The translations under genes and the position numbers were made by a program. From Mytilus trossulus (taxonomy: Eukaryota; Mollusca; Bivalvia; Mytilida; Mytilidae): a DNA stretch of 64,000 nucleotides. This document shows positions 11,801 to 22,940 of the stretch, piece by piece (the first letter of the stretch is position 1; each line of letters opens with the position of its first letter). The stretch spans positions 13,619,578 through 13,683,577 of the forward strand of contig NC_086378.1 in assembly GCF_036588685.1 (NCBI RefSeq), read 5' to 3'. The notes below the pieces were generated by a model. The model made no database searches and was not told the DNA's origin. It saw only the letters and a list, made by a program, of their open reading frames with translations.

Positions 11801-14800
11801 AAAAGATGAATATGAGACAAATTATCTTTATATAAGTAAGCTATGCACTGTGATCAGTTTCAGATTCAAACTTCCTGTTCCTGCTTCCACTAATACCTAT
11901 TTTTAGACTAAATTATCCACTTGTGGCGGAGGTATCATCAGTGAGCAGAAGCTTATAGTTTAACTTGTATCATACTGTGATTTATGTCCATTCGACATGG
12001 GAATAGACAGTATATTTTCAATATATTTATATCGAGGATATGCAAGGTGTAAAATGTTGACAAATGATATGCCTGTCCATGTCAAGATTGGAATATACCC
12101 AGCACGGAATGATATAGTTATTTCAATTTTTATAATCAAATTTGAATATTTGTACATCAAGGCAAACACATATAACACAGTAGCTATTTTTACATGAAAC
12201 ACAAATGTCAAAAAAATGAACTGTTTAACTATGAGATAAATGTCATGAGTGATATTAAATATGGTGACAAATTCCCAAGAAGTCAAAGTTTTGAAGAGTG
12301 TATAGAACATGGTCCATGTAAATCTTCCAGTATTTCAAACAAGAGTGATCATAATATTTAGGGTCATATAAAAAAGAACATGTGTTATGATTGCCAATGA
12401 AACAACTGCCCAAAAAAGACCAAAAGGACACATACATTAAAAACTATCGGTCACAGTACATCCTTCAACAATGAGCAGAGCCCTTACCGCATTGTCACCT
12501 ATAAAAGACCCCGATATGGGAACGTAAAACAATTCAAACGAGAAAGCTTACATCCTTAATTATATAAAAAATGAATGTGTACAATATGTAACTAGAATCA
12601 GTTGGATCAAATAACTCCTACTTAGTTTTATGAAGTATTTACCTGAAATAGCCTTTGTAGCAAATTTTAGGATGAATGTAAAATTTGTTAATTCTACATT
12701 GGCATTTAATGTTATATATTTATTTTTTCCTCCAGAACTTAACTGAAGACAGCTGCAGTACTATTAAAAGCATGGCGTCATACTCTGAGAGATGTTTTGT
12801 TTATTTTACTAGTTTAGTGAAAAAATTTGAAGCTAAGCAGGGATGTCATAAGAATATTCCACAAAAGGTTTGTAAAATATATGTTTATTTTCTAACAAAA
12901 TCAGTAAGTTTGTGCCTTTCACAAAAGTTGCTGGATTAGATTTGCACTGTCTAAGGTTGTTACTTATTTTCTGTACATTCTATAAATGTATATAAATCAT
13001 ATTGGCAAAGTCTAACAAAGGTATGATGTGTCAATGATTTAATTTGAGACATGGTATTTTTTTTTATATAATCTGAAATCTACCCCAACTGTTCATGGTT
13101 TTACACTTTGATTTCTTAATCAAGCTGAAACAAGGTATGCGAAATAAAAAAGGAATGAAATACTGCCAACAGTATAAATAAAAAGAAAATATGTCTACTG
13201 TGCACTGATTGATGGTGACTTTTGTGGAAAAATAAACAATAATTAGACAATATACGTATAGTGCCTTGAAATATGAAATTTATTTGCATGAGGCTTAGAA
13301 ACGGGAAAATGCGATGTTCTACCGAGCATTTTCCCGTTTCGTGCCAAATACAAATAAATTTCATATTTCAAGACACTATACGTATATTGTTTTTATACTG
13401 AAATCGAAAAAAAAAATGAAAAATGAAAAAAACATGTAACAAAAATTGTTAAAAAAAGTGTTTGGAATTTCCCTCTTGAGGTACCATTTTGGGGTATTTC
13501 CCTATTAGCCTAGTCCAGGTGGTAAGACATTGGCGTATTAAGGAATTAGAAAGGTAAAATGAACTTAATTAATAACATTTGATAAACATGATATATAAAT
13601 AACCAATTTGAAGACATAAAAGTTTAAATTGAATAAGTTTGACCATTGTTACTTTACGTTGTCATGGTCGTGACGTGATGTTGTTGATGAAATACAATAA
13701 GGAGGCGGGGCTAATAGGTCAGTTGGGGTCATTGACGTATAAAGGTAACGTTTATACGTATAGCTTTATCTGTACAGTTAACTAGCTGATTGCAGTATAA
13801 AACACAATAACATCAATAGAAGTGACGTCATGAACCACTATGAAATTTACAAACCCTTAGTAAACCATATGGGTAACCTGGTTACCACATGACACTCTAT
13901 GTAAAGAATTTACTACACCATATAACTTTTATTTAAATCATCTGAATTATTCAATTTTGTTATTAAATTACTTTTAAAACCATTTTCTGTTACAGCTATT
14001 TCGGGCTTTACAAGGCCTTTCTGAGGAGGCCACATTTTCGTACTTAAGCCTTGCTGCCGAAGAGGGTTTGGAAAAAGCAGCTGGAACTGTCGATAGGTTG
14101 AAGGCTCGAAAAAGCTTACAGACATTTTTATGTCAGACAGTTAAGATAAACACCTGGGAAGAGGCTTACAAAACATACCCTGAGGTGTCAAGTAAAATTG
14201 AAGAACTAGTTGGTAAGAACATAACTATTTTAAACCTGATTTTTGTGACAAAAATGTCGGTTATTGATTTGGGGATGTACGGCGAGTGGGCGGCAATCAA
14301 ATGTTGTCCGTGCATTAACTCATGAACCATTCAACCAAAGCTTTTAAAATTTTAATATGTTGTAACTGACAACTAAATGAAGGTCAAGTTCAATAATGGC
14401 AATTTTGACTTTTACCGTTCAGGAGTTATGGTTCTTGAATGATTGAAAAATGGAGTTTCCAGTTGTGTCCGTGCATTAACTCATGAACCGTTCAACCAAA
14501 GCTTTTAAAATTTTAATATGTTGTTACCGATGACAAAATAGAGTTCGAGTTCAATAATGAGGATTTTGACTTTTACCATTCAGGAGTTATGGTTCTTGAA
14601 AGATCGTAAAATGATGTTTCCATTCACGTTGTTGCATTTACACATGAACCATTCAATCTAAGCTTTTCAAATTTTAATATGTTGATACTGACTACAAAAT
14701 GGAGGCCAAATTTGATATTGACGATTTTCACTTTCACCATTCATCAGTTATGGTTCTTGTGATATTGCCAGGACACAAATAAATATTAATTAATCAATCC

Positions 14801-15995
14801 AGTTTGCTGTCGTTGTGACAGCCTCTTGTTAAATATAGGAATCATATGTTCAGTCAAACCTGTTTGAAATAATCATGATCATCAAGGGAGAGCAAACATC
14901 TGGTGATATTGTCACTTGCATGAGAGGCACTATTATGGGGTTATTGCATGAGATGCACCTGATATGGGTTATAAGCCCAAGTGTGAAATTATGGCTTGTG
15001 TACTTCTGCTCATTTCACATACGCAAAAAAACATGTATAAAACAAAGGAGCTATCTAAAAAAAATATTCATATAATAATAAAAAATTTGACGTTTGGATT
15101 GAATTGAGAAACTGTACTCAAACTAACTGTTGCGTCAAGAAAAAAAAACACAGCTAAATATAGAACAATAGATAGTTTCATTTTTGATACTGACTATATC
15201 ATGTGGAATATCTAGACGAGCCCGTCATTATCAAAAACGAAACTACCTGTTAATCAGTTTATCGGTAATTATGACGTCACACACTGTATTGCCTGATATT
15301 TTCAGTGATACAGCCAGTATACTACGTTGATACTTGAATATATTAGGCAGTAGGATCAAAGAGAAAATATATGAATTACAAATAATTTTATTTCTTGCAC
15401 ATTCATCACACATATAAATCTGTTATAGTTAAGTTGAGTCCTTACAATTATACATTGTAACTAAAAGTAAAAAACACAATATGATGAAAAAGATTTATAT
15501 GTTCAGCTTGTCTATTGTCAACAAATTACACTCTGCCTACCTATTGTTAGCAAACATCCAAGCAAACAAAGCAAGCAAGTTGATCAAAGTTTTGTTTTAC
15601 ATGCTTTTATGGAAGAGCTGTAAATAAGATCTAGACATTGGTTTTGAAAAAAATGAGTTTGATAATCATCTTTTATTTCAGAAAAAAAAATCAGACGCAA
15701 ATTTGTTCCTGAAGTTTTCACTGCCTACTGCAACTCACTGACAGCAATACCAGTGTGTAGTAATGGTGAAGAGTCAGAAGTTTCTGCTCCAGAACAAGTG
15801 GACATAGATGAAGCAGCAGCAGCTGATACACAACCACCTGTTACTCAATCCTCACCTCAAAATTTTCAAATAAATATTGTTATAAAAAGTAAGGGAAAGG
15901 AAATTGTAATTACTGAGGAAGCACAGAAAGTTATTGATTTTCATAAATCTATTTTAGATAAAGCTCTTACAAAAGTACTTCCTTTGGAAGAGTAA
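5891..15995 (+). CDS. ParB/sulfiredoxin-like domain protein, complete nine-exon gene
   Basis: Exons: 5891-6004, 7365-7554, 7966-8126, 9125-9270, 10252-10354, 11637-11741, 12736-12867, 13996-14212 and 15682-15995 (TAA). All have AG/GT borders and compatible phases, giving 493 residues. Residues 1-101 are basic and lysine-rich. Residues about 135-240 resemble a ParB/Srx-like fold: a strand segment LPVLVDPSQ (147-155), then the motif LLGGNHLVAA (182-191), placed like the ParB box II G-x-R/H motif, then a helix and LTPEEARLLGNRHN (214-227), which recalls the ParB segment with a conserved N. The C-terminal half is helical. The tail carries an acidic, Gln/Pro-rich linker and the segment KSKGKEIVITEEAQKVIDFH, which is amplified downstream. 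The fold assignment is motif-level inference; I recall similar uncharacterised proteins in other invertebrates. Nuclease, ATPase or DNA-binding activity is not shown. An upstream in-frame start is unlikely, because this ATG directly opens the exon reading into a good donor. Confidence 0.8.
8395..8895 (+). repeat. Dispersed bivalve-type repeat in intron 3 of the ParB-like gene
   Basis: Segments such as ATGCCCCCTTTACAAAT, TTCTGGACAATAACTTTAGT and GATTGCTCTGAAAT, followed by an ACCACAA...AATACCACAAGTAGAA stretch, belong to a repeat I recognise from bivalve genomes. A related piece occurs at 36540-36595. The part at 8758-8892 looks like a phase-0 exon by chance. Confidence 0.6.
9791..9924. repeat. 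Long inverted repeat (foldback, about 59 nt arms)
   Basis: The left arm (9791-9849) and right arm (9866-9924) are reverse complements with few mismatches around a 16 nt loop. The arms meet at GACATTCCCGGCTT / AAGCCGGGAATGTC. This could be a small foldback transposon or MITE. It lies in intron 4 of the ParB-like gene, next to a SINE-like fragment. Confidence 0.85.
9925..9990 (+). repeat. Degenerate tRNA-derived SINE fragment
   Basis: The segment GGCGATTTGGTGTCAC matches the middle of the better preserved tRNA-like element at 56705-56791 (minus). The B-box counterpart is mutated to GGGTTGGAAACCCGG. It directly abuts the 9791-9924 hairpin. Confidence 0.5.
10603..11225 (+). repeat. Tandem duplication, about 310 bp unit, two copies
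   Basis: Copy 1 (10603-10920) and copy 2 (10921-11225) both begin with AAAACCGATAATTTCACATG and both end near GTGTTGTTCGGTCA. Divergence is moderate. The pair lies in intron 5 of the ParB-like gene and is non-coding. Confidence 0.85.
11437..11582. repeat. Long inverted repeat (foldback, about 60 nt arms)
   Basis: The arms 11437-11496 and 11523-11582 are imperfect reverse complements: AATGACTGTAATA against TATTACAGTCATT at the ends and CACACTG against CAGTGTG at the loop. A 26 nt loop separates them. It lies in intron 5 of the ParB-like gene, a few dozen bases before the acceptor of exon 6. Confidence 0.8.
12363..12560 (+). repeat. Dispersed repeat family A (copy 3)
   Basis: It has the same segment order as 150-335, beginning with GATTGCCAATGAAACAACTG and ending with a TTCAAACGAGAAAGC segment. 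It lies in intron 6 of the ParB-like gene. The minus-strand frame at 12255-12437 is derived from this repeat. Confidence 0.7.
13247..13390. repeat. Long inverted repeat (foldback, about 65 nt arms)
   Basis: The arms 13247-13312 and 13326-13390 pair almost fully. Outer ends are ACAATATACGTATAGTG against CACTATACGTATATTGT, and inner ends are CGGGAAAATGC against GCATTTTCCCG around a 13 nt loop. The element could be a foldback transposon or a cruciform-forming sequence. It sits in intron 7 of the ParB-like gene. Confidence 0.88.
14306..14765 (+). repeat. Tandem repeat, about 160 bp unit, three copies
   Basis: Copies begin at 14306, 14466 and about 14627. Each holds a CATGAACCATTCAA-type segment, a TTTTAATATGTTG segment and a GTTATGGTTCTTG segment. 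The third copy is the most diverged. The array lies in intron 8 of the ParB-like gene, starting about 90 bp after exon 8. Confidence 0.85.
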
Positions 15996-16117
15996 AGTAA
16001 TTAAATATTAATGTAATTTATAATTCACTTCTAAACAATTTTCTAAAAGCTTCATTATAATGTCCTCCATTATATACACTAGCTGTAGTGTAATAGATTA
16101 AAAAAAAATAATCTGAA

Positions 16118-16123
16118 AATAAA
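16118..16123 (+). terminator. Candidate polyadenylation signal of the ParB-like gene
   Basis: AATAAA lies 123 nt after the TAA of the ParB-like gene and before the array of tail-exon copies. Its position is plausible, but AATAAA is common by chance in sequence this AT-rich. Confidence 0.35.
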
Positions 16124-16329
16124 TATCATTTTCTTTGTAAAAATAGAATAATCAATTAAGATTAAGCGAGGACTACACTAGTAGATAGGAGTTGACAAAC
16201 TTATTTTGAAATGTAATTTTGATTGGGTCAACAGTGGAAATCACATGAAATTTTTTACATTGTCCCACAAAATAAAAATAAAAAATATTTCGACTTAAAC
16301 GTCAGATAAAAACAGACAAATTTTTTACA

Positions 16330-18272
16330 TTTACTCACAATATCCTGCTCCTGAAAATGTTAATAGATATGACTCAGAAGCTGAGACACAAACACCTGCT
16401 CCTGAACCTTCAACTCAAAACTTGATATTGATATTAAAACTAAGGGAAAGGAAATTGTAATTACTGAGGAAGCCCAGATAGTTGTTTATTTTCATAAATC
16501 TATTCCAGATAAAGCTCTAACAAAAGAAGTGGGTTTGAAAAGTAAAATAAACCTTTAATGTAATTTATAAGTCAAAACTAAGGGAAAGGAAATTGTAATA
16601 ACTGAGGAAGCCCACAGAGTTATTGATTTTCCTAAATCTATTCTAGATAAAGCTCTTACAAAAGAAGTGGGTTTGAAAAGTAAAGTAAACCTTTAATGTA
16701 ATTTATAAGTCAAAACTAAGGGAAAGGAAATTGTAATAACTGAGGAAGCCCATAGAGTTATTGATTTTCTTAAATCTATTCTAGATAAAGCTCTTACAAA
16801 AGAAGTGGGTCTGAAAAGTAAAATAAACCTTTAATGTAATTTATAAGTCAAAACTAAGGGAAAGGAAATTGTAATAAATGAGGAAGCCCACAGAGTTATT
16901 GATTTTCTTAAATCTATTCTAGATAAAGCTCTTACAAAAGACAAAAATATTTACTTTGACTTAAATGTCAGAAAAAAATGTTAAAAAAATATACATTCAT
17001 TCACAATGTCCTGCTCATAAAAATGCTAATAGACATGACTTGGAAGTCGAGACTCAAACACCTGCTCATGATACTTCAACTCAAAATTTTGATATTGATA
17101 TAAAATCTAAGGGAAAGGAAATTGTAATTAGTAAGGAAGCCCACAGAGTTGTTAATTTTCATAAATCTATTCCAGATAAAGGTCTTACAATAGTATTGGC
17201 TTTGAAAAGTAAAATAAACCTTTAATGTAATTTATAAGTCAAAACTAAGGGAAAGGAAATTGTAATTACCGAGGAAGCCCACAGAGTTATTGATTTTCAT
17301 AAATCTATTCCAGATAAAGCCCTTACAACATGTACAAAAGACAAAAATATTAACTTTGACTTAAATGTCAGATACAAATGTTACAAAAATATAAATTTAT
17401 TCACAATGCCCTGCTTATGAAAATGTTAATAGACATAACTAGGAAGCTGAGACACAAACAACTGCTCCTGAACCTTCAACTCAAAATCTATTCTAGATAA
17501 AGCTCTTATAAAAGACAAAAATATTTTGACTTAAAAATCAGATAAAAATATATATTCACAATGTCCTGCACTGGAAAATGCTAATAGAGATGACTTGGAA
17601 GTCGAGACTCAAACACCTGCTCATAAAACTTCAACTCAAAACTTTGATATTGATATTAAAACTAAGGGACAGGAAATTGTAATTACTGATGAAGTCCAGA
17701 GAGTTATTGATTTTCATAAATCTATTCTAGATAAAACTCCTCAAAATTTTAATATTGATATAAAAACTAAGGGACAGGAAATTGTAATTACTGATGAAGT
17801 CCAGAGAGTTATTGATTTTCATAAATCTATTCTAGATAAAACTCCTCAAAATTTTAATATTGATATAAAAACTAAGGGACAGGAAATTGTAATTACTGAT
17901 GAAGTCCAGAGAGTTATTGATTTTCATAAATCTATTCTAGATAAAACTCCTCAAAATTTTAATATTGATATAAAAACTAAGGGACAGGAAATTGTAATTA
18001 CTGATGAAGTCCAGAGAGTTATTGATTTTCATAAATCTATTCTAGATAAAACTCCTCAAAATTTTAATATTGATATAAAAACTAAGGGACAGGAAATTGT
18101 AATTACTGATGAAGTCCAGAGAGTTATTGATTTTCATAAATCTATTCTAGATAAAGCTCTTACAAAAAAATCTGGCTGGGATCAACAGTGGAAATCATGT
18201 AAAATTTTTGCTATTATCCAACAAAAAAAAATATTATTCAATGGACTTAAAAGACAAAAATGTACAAATTAG
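16330..18272 (+). pseudogene. Tandem array of copies of the ParB-like gene's terminal exon
   Basis: After the true stop at 15995, the last coding segment (frame KGKEIVITEEAQKVIDFHKS) recurs at about 16430, 16575, 16713, 16851, 17100, 17240 and 17640. Several copies also carry the stop and the start of the 3' UTR (TTTAATGTAATTTATAA), so the unit includes exon plus UTR and has a period near 140 bp at 16572-16945. Most copies are frameshifted or stopped. The last group stays open from about 17547 to 18272. A longer unit also repeats the upstream acidic linker (TQTPA segment). I see no convincing splice acceptor before the open copies, so expression as an alternative C-terminus is possible but unsupported. 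Confidence 0.8.
17631..18155 (+). repeat. 105 bp in-frame coding tandem repeat, five copies (four identical)
   Basis: Unit boundaries are 17631, 17736, 17841, 17946 and 18051, ending at 18155. Units 2-5 appear identical base for base; unit 1 differs at its start (STQNFD for TPQNFN). Each encodes 35 residues with core KTKGQEIVITDEVQRVIDFH, homologous to the tail of the ParB-like protein. The frame stays open through all units and into GCTCTTACAAAA, as in the parental exon, before ending at 18272. The identity implies a very recent expansion or ongoing homogenisation. Confidence 0.93.
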
Positions 18273-20100
18273 CAAATATGAAAATATGAAAACATTTATT
18301 CAGGTATAACTTGTATTAAGCTGGGTTTTTTTAAAAGTTATTTACCTGTAGTCTTATTTTATAACATTTCTTTATAGTATTAGATTTTCTCATGCATTTT
18401 TCGGAAATAATTAATTTTGTCCACAAATGAATGTCTCAATTTTAGCAATGCTTCATACGAATATTCCAACAAAACCATTCAATTCAGATATTATTTCTTT
18501 CATCATACCTTTGTACACCTACTTTTTTGTTTAAAAAAAAAGTTATTTTTAGGGGTTTATTTTTTACAAAAACATGAACATTGTTATTGTCAAATAAGAA
18601 GACACATATTATAACAATTTTATGGACTATTTTCTTTGATGGGGATACACATTTTGTATCCATAACTCTTCCTAACACACAAAAACTTATAGACACTTTT
18701 TCAAAATCCTCAAGTTATAATGCCATTGTGCACCCCCTATTCTAATTTATGTTCAAATTGATTTTGGGGTTTCAAATACAAAACAAGGAGCTTTTTGCTC
18801 ACAGTACATATATAGTTAATAGTTTTAACCTTCATGTCAATTGTGAAATTTTCTATTTCTTATCAATAATCAGTTATATTTTTATTCATTGTAGATGTAG
18901 TTAATTTATAAATACTTTGCTGATAATTGTATTTATACAAATGTCTTAAACAGATTTATTTTTGCTAAATAGATGTCAATAAATTGTTTGATCTATGAAC
19001 ATGGATGTATATAGTAAGAGTAGAATACATACTGTAATTTCCTTTTCATTTTTAAACTCACATTACATTCTCCATATATATCTACATGTCATGGTCATAA
19101 ATGTTATAATATGTATTGAACACTTAGTCATTGGAAATTTAAGCCAAATCACACAGTAAAGATCCTACAATTACATTTTTTTTCAAGTCAAGTTTAATGT
19201 GCAATTCTGTAATATGCAAAGAAGAACAAAATATTTTATATGTTAACTTTGAAACAAGCAAAGAAGAACAAAATGTTTTTATGGTTAACTTTCATAGACA
19301 TTATATTAATTTCTTTCATTCTAAAACTGTTATCGAGATTCCTGTAAATACATGAAGATATACCTTACATTTCTATATTTTGTCATGTCATACAGAATTA
19401 TTATATTGAAAGCTGTTTGATCTAACATCTTTGAAGCAATCTTAAGCCTTTTGCAAAAGTAAAATATGGGGGTCCATGTGCTACTTTTTATTTAGCTCAA
19501 TGCAGTAGATATAGATATTTAAAGTGTTTCACCATTTCCCTTTTCAGACTGGATTACTTTGTAGTGTTTTCATAATGCAACATCACCATGTGGTCATTTC
19601 TACTGTTTTTAATAACATAATAAATGTTTTGTTAATTATTATTTTCAAAGTCATTATTAAGAAAAAAAATAAACAGCCTTAATTTTGTCTTGAATATTAT
19701 GTCCCTTAGATAATTTTCAAATGCTTATATCTTAGATCATACAGCATCTGCATTTTAACCTAAAATAAATTACTATGTAACTCACATCACCAGTTTGATG
19801 ATGTAATGAATTTTCTGTGAATTGTTAATGCTGATCATTATTATTGTAAGACATATTCATTTATTTATTATAATCAAGCTAATTACAGCAAGAGTTGTCT
19901 ATATTGTATGTAACTTTAACGTGTGACACAATAAAATTATATATTAAGAGTAAAATACACAAATATGAAATAAATATATCATAGAACTGACATTTTGTAA
20001 TTTTCTATGTTCAAAGAAGCATCTTGTAATTTAGTACATTAAAAGTACAACCAAATAATTTTAACATTCATGTTCAAAAGTAAATCGAGAGCTGTGTAAA
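18273..20100. other. Gene-free AT-rich stretch
   Basis: I find no exon with supporting splice sites here. It contains a short direct duplication (19216-19250 and 19258-19292, core GCAAAGAAGAACAAAAT) and several AATAAA hexamers, the last near 19930. These could serve as distal poly(A) signals if the downstream tail-exon copies are ever transcribed. Confidence 0.5.
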
Positions 20101-20231
20101 TTGCCAAAGAGACAATTTAACAACCTCAGTATGAAAATTCATATTAATTTCAAACTACAACTAAGTGTATTTCACAGGATACGTTATTGTCTTCTATTTT
20201 ATGTACCATACAGTACTTGTTATCATCACCT

Positions 20232-20893
20232 GGTCTGTGCAGCTAACAGGATTTATAACTTTATCTGGTCTGCACCACACATTGTTTATAATCTTTACCT
20301 GGTCTGTGTGCCGCACGGGATAGATAGTCTACACTTAATCTGTGCGACACACATGATTTATAGTTTTCACCTGGTCTGTGCACCACAGAGGATTTACAGT
20401 TTTCACATGGTCTGTGCACCACAGAGGATTTACAGTTTTCACCTGGTCTGTGCACCACAGAGGATTTACAGTTTTCACTTGGTCTGTGCGTCGCACAGGA
20501 TTTATAGTTTTTAACAGGTCTGTGCATCGCACAGGATTTATAGTTTTCAACAAGTCTGTGCGCCGCACAGGATTTATAGTTTTTAACAGGTCTGTGCGCC
20601 GCACAGGATTATAATCTTCACTTGGTCTGTGCGCCGCACAGGATTTATAATCTTAACTTGGTCTGTGCGTCGCACAGGATTTATAATCTTCACTTGGTCT
20701 GTGCGCCGCACAGGATTTATAATCTTCACTTGGTCTGTGCGCCGCACAGGATTTATAATCTTCACTTGGTCTGTGCGCCGCAAAGGATTTATAATCTTCA
20801 CTTGGTCTGTGCGCCGCACAGGATTTATAGCTTTTAACAGGTCTGTGCGCCGCACAGGATTTATATTTATCAATAGGTTTGTGTGCTGGATGG
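20232..20893 (+). repeat. 36 bp minisatellite with an internal palindrome
   Basis: About eighteen copies of a unit starting GGTCTGTGCGCCGCACAGGA follow each other. The core CTGTGCGCCGCACAG is a near-perfect palindrome in many units. The left units are more diverged (GTGCACCACAGAGG variants) and the middle units most uniform. Because 36 is divisible by three, several frames stay open on both strands and translate as 12-residue repeats, such as VCAPHRIYNLHL. I read these as by-products of the repeat and not as genes. Confidence 0.95.
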
Positions 20894-22433
20894 GATTTTT
20901 TTCATGATGTGATATTTAATTGGTTGTCTATTGTTTCCATGGTAACAAGCTCTGACATGTAAATATCCATGAAATCCATGATTTAGTTAAATTCCATATT
21001 AAATAATTACTCCAAATTTAAATAATACAGTGTTTTTATCATTTTTGAAACAAAGTTCATAAAGTTCTGATACTTTAATTAAGTTTCGCAGGGAACGTAG
21101 TTCGGATTAACCTGTACAGTTATGAACACAATTGAGTTCCCATTGATATAAATGTCCTGTTATTTTACAATGTAGCTGAAATTGATCTTTTTCAAAAACA
21201 AATAACCAGGCTACTCTATGTGCGATTATCATAAACTAGATATCATATTAGATGTAGAAATATGTGAAGTTTTTTTGGCCATACTTTTTCTGAGATTATT
21301 TTTTTCTGGTGGGTCAAACACAAATGCAATGTATTCCAATTTTGATTTGTGATTAGTATAATTAGCAAACTTTTCTAGAAATGTTTTTCTTTGTGTTCAC
21401 TTAGTCAGAAAATCAAAATGACCATAATTAATTATCATTAACCAAATAAACAATACAATTGTAATCATTTCTACTTATCATGGTATCCATTTTACATCAA
21501 TTTGCTATGTTGTTACTTGGTAATATTTTGTTGAAAAATATTGAATTGAGTTGAAATGAATTTTTTGAAGTGGGTTCTCACTTTTGTCCATTAACTGTAA
21601 ATGTTTCATCTAAAATGTAAATGTCAATTTTTGGGAGTTACTGACAAAGCATATTCTAATTATGTGCGTGCTGTCATATTTCATTTGTCAAAATATCACA
21701 CCAAAAGTAAAATTCTAAATTCATGATGACTCGTGCTTCCCGGTAAATAAAAGAAAAAAATAACCAATGAACAATGAATATGTGATCAAGGTTGGATTAA
21801 CACTGCTAGGTAAACATGCATTCTATGTCATCAATTGATAACAGTATTTGACAACAAACTTTACATTGGCCAATGAACCGAAAAAACGAGTTAAATGTCA
21901 GGCAAACTGATAGGTTGGAAGTTCATCTTCCAAGCCTTTTAAACACTTAATATAGTTAAACTATTGCTAAAAGTATCCGAGAAGCGGACTAAACCATTTT
22001 AAACACTTAGTATTGACCAATGAACCGTGATAATGAGGTCAAGTTCAGGTTAAACCTATAGGAAGTGCACGTGCCATCATTCTACAATATAGTTGATCAA
22101 TTACTTACGGTGTTATATGTGCGCACTTGACCATTACAAATTAACCTTAATCAACAACATGAGATCAAAGTCAATTGTAACGAGTCTGACATATAGCATT
22201 TACAATGCATAATACAAAATTCAAAACATTTTCCAATAAACAGGTCTTTAAGAATTCAATATATACTTACAGGTGTTTATGAAATTGACAACTTTGTGTA
22301 GTTGTGGGCACTCGAAGGGAATTTTCGTTGATAGCAAATGAAAAGGAAAAGGTCCGGTAAGGACCAATTTTGGCCTCAAATTTCAGGTTCATCTGACGAC
22401 AGATTTTGACCACTTTTTGAACACTTAAGTAAA

Positions 22434-22700
22434 ATTGAGAATGACATTGGGGAATGTATCAAAGAGACAAAAACCCGACCATAGAAAAAACAACAGCAGA
22501 AGGTCACCAACAGGTCTTCAATGTAACGAGAAATTCCCGCACCCGGAGGCGTCCTTCAGTTGGCCCCTAAACAAATGTGTACTAGTTCAATAATAATAAT
22601 AATAAACGTCATACTAATTTCCAAATTGTTCACAATAAACTAAAAATAATATAATACAAGACTAACAAAGACTAACTTGGGTGTCTATTTCATTTGAAAC
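22434..22700 (+). repeat. Dispersed repeat family B (copy 2)
   Basis: The start segment GTATCAAAGAGACAAAAACC and the later segment GAAATTCCCGCACCCGGAGG match the copy at 41528-41900. The end is truncated relative to that copy. Confidence 0.75.
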
Positions 22701-22823
22701 AATTATTTTATGTGAAAGATTTTAACTGATTTAGTCATTAAAACGACCCGATTCAAGCAAAAATATGAAAAATCTACCAAATATGCCGAAAAATGTCTTT
22801 TTTTAGATGTTTTTTTTTGTCAA

Positions 22824-22940
22824 AAATGAAAGTGGCCGCATTTGTGTTCATCCTAAATCTTAAAATATATTATGTTTTATCATAAAATACAACTCACATT
22901 TAAATATTAAGGATAAACACGAATGCGGCCACTTTCGTTT
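22824..22940. repeat. Inverted repeat, about 35 nt arms
   Basis: The arms 22824-22858 and 22905-22940 share AATGAAAGTGGCCGCATT against AATGCGGCCACTTTCGTT and flank a 46 nt AT-rich loop. The GC-rich GTGGCCGC core stands out against the background. Confidence 0.8.

Noticed and set aside
20232..20893. CRISPR-like array of regularly spaced palindromes
   Set aside because: The units are contiguous with no unique spacers, and the DNA is eukaryotic; this is a minisatellite.
20101..20907. Overlapping open frames on both strands with 12-residue repeats
   Set aside because: They arise because the 36 bp minisatellite unit is a multiple of three; no start context, splice site or domain supports a gene.
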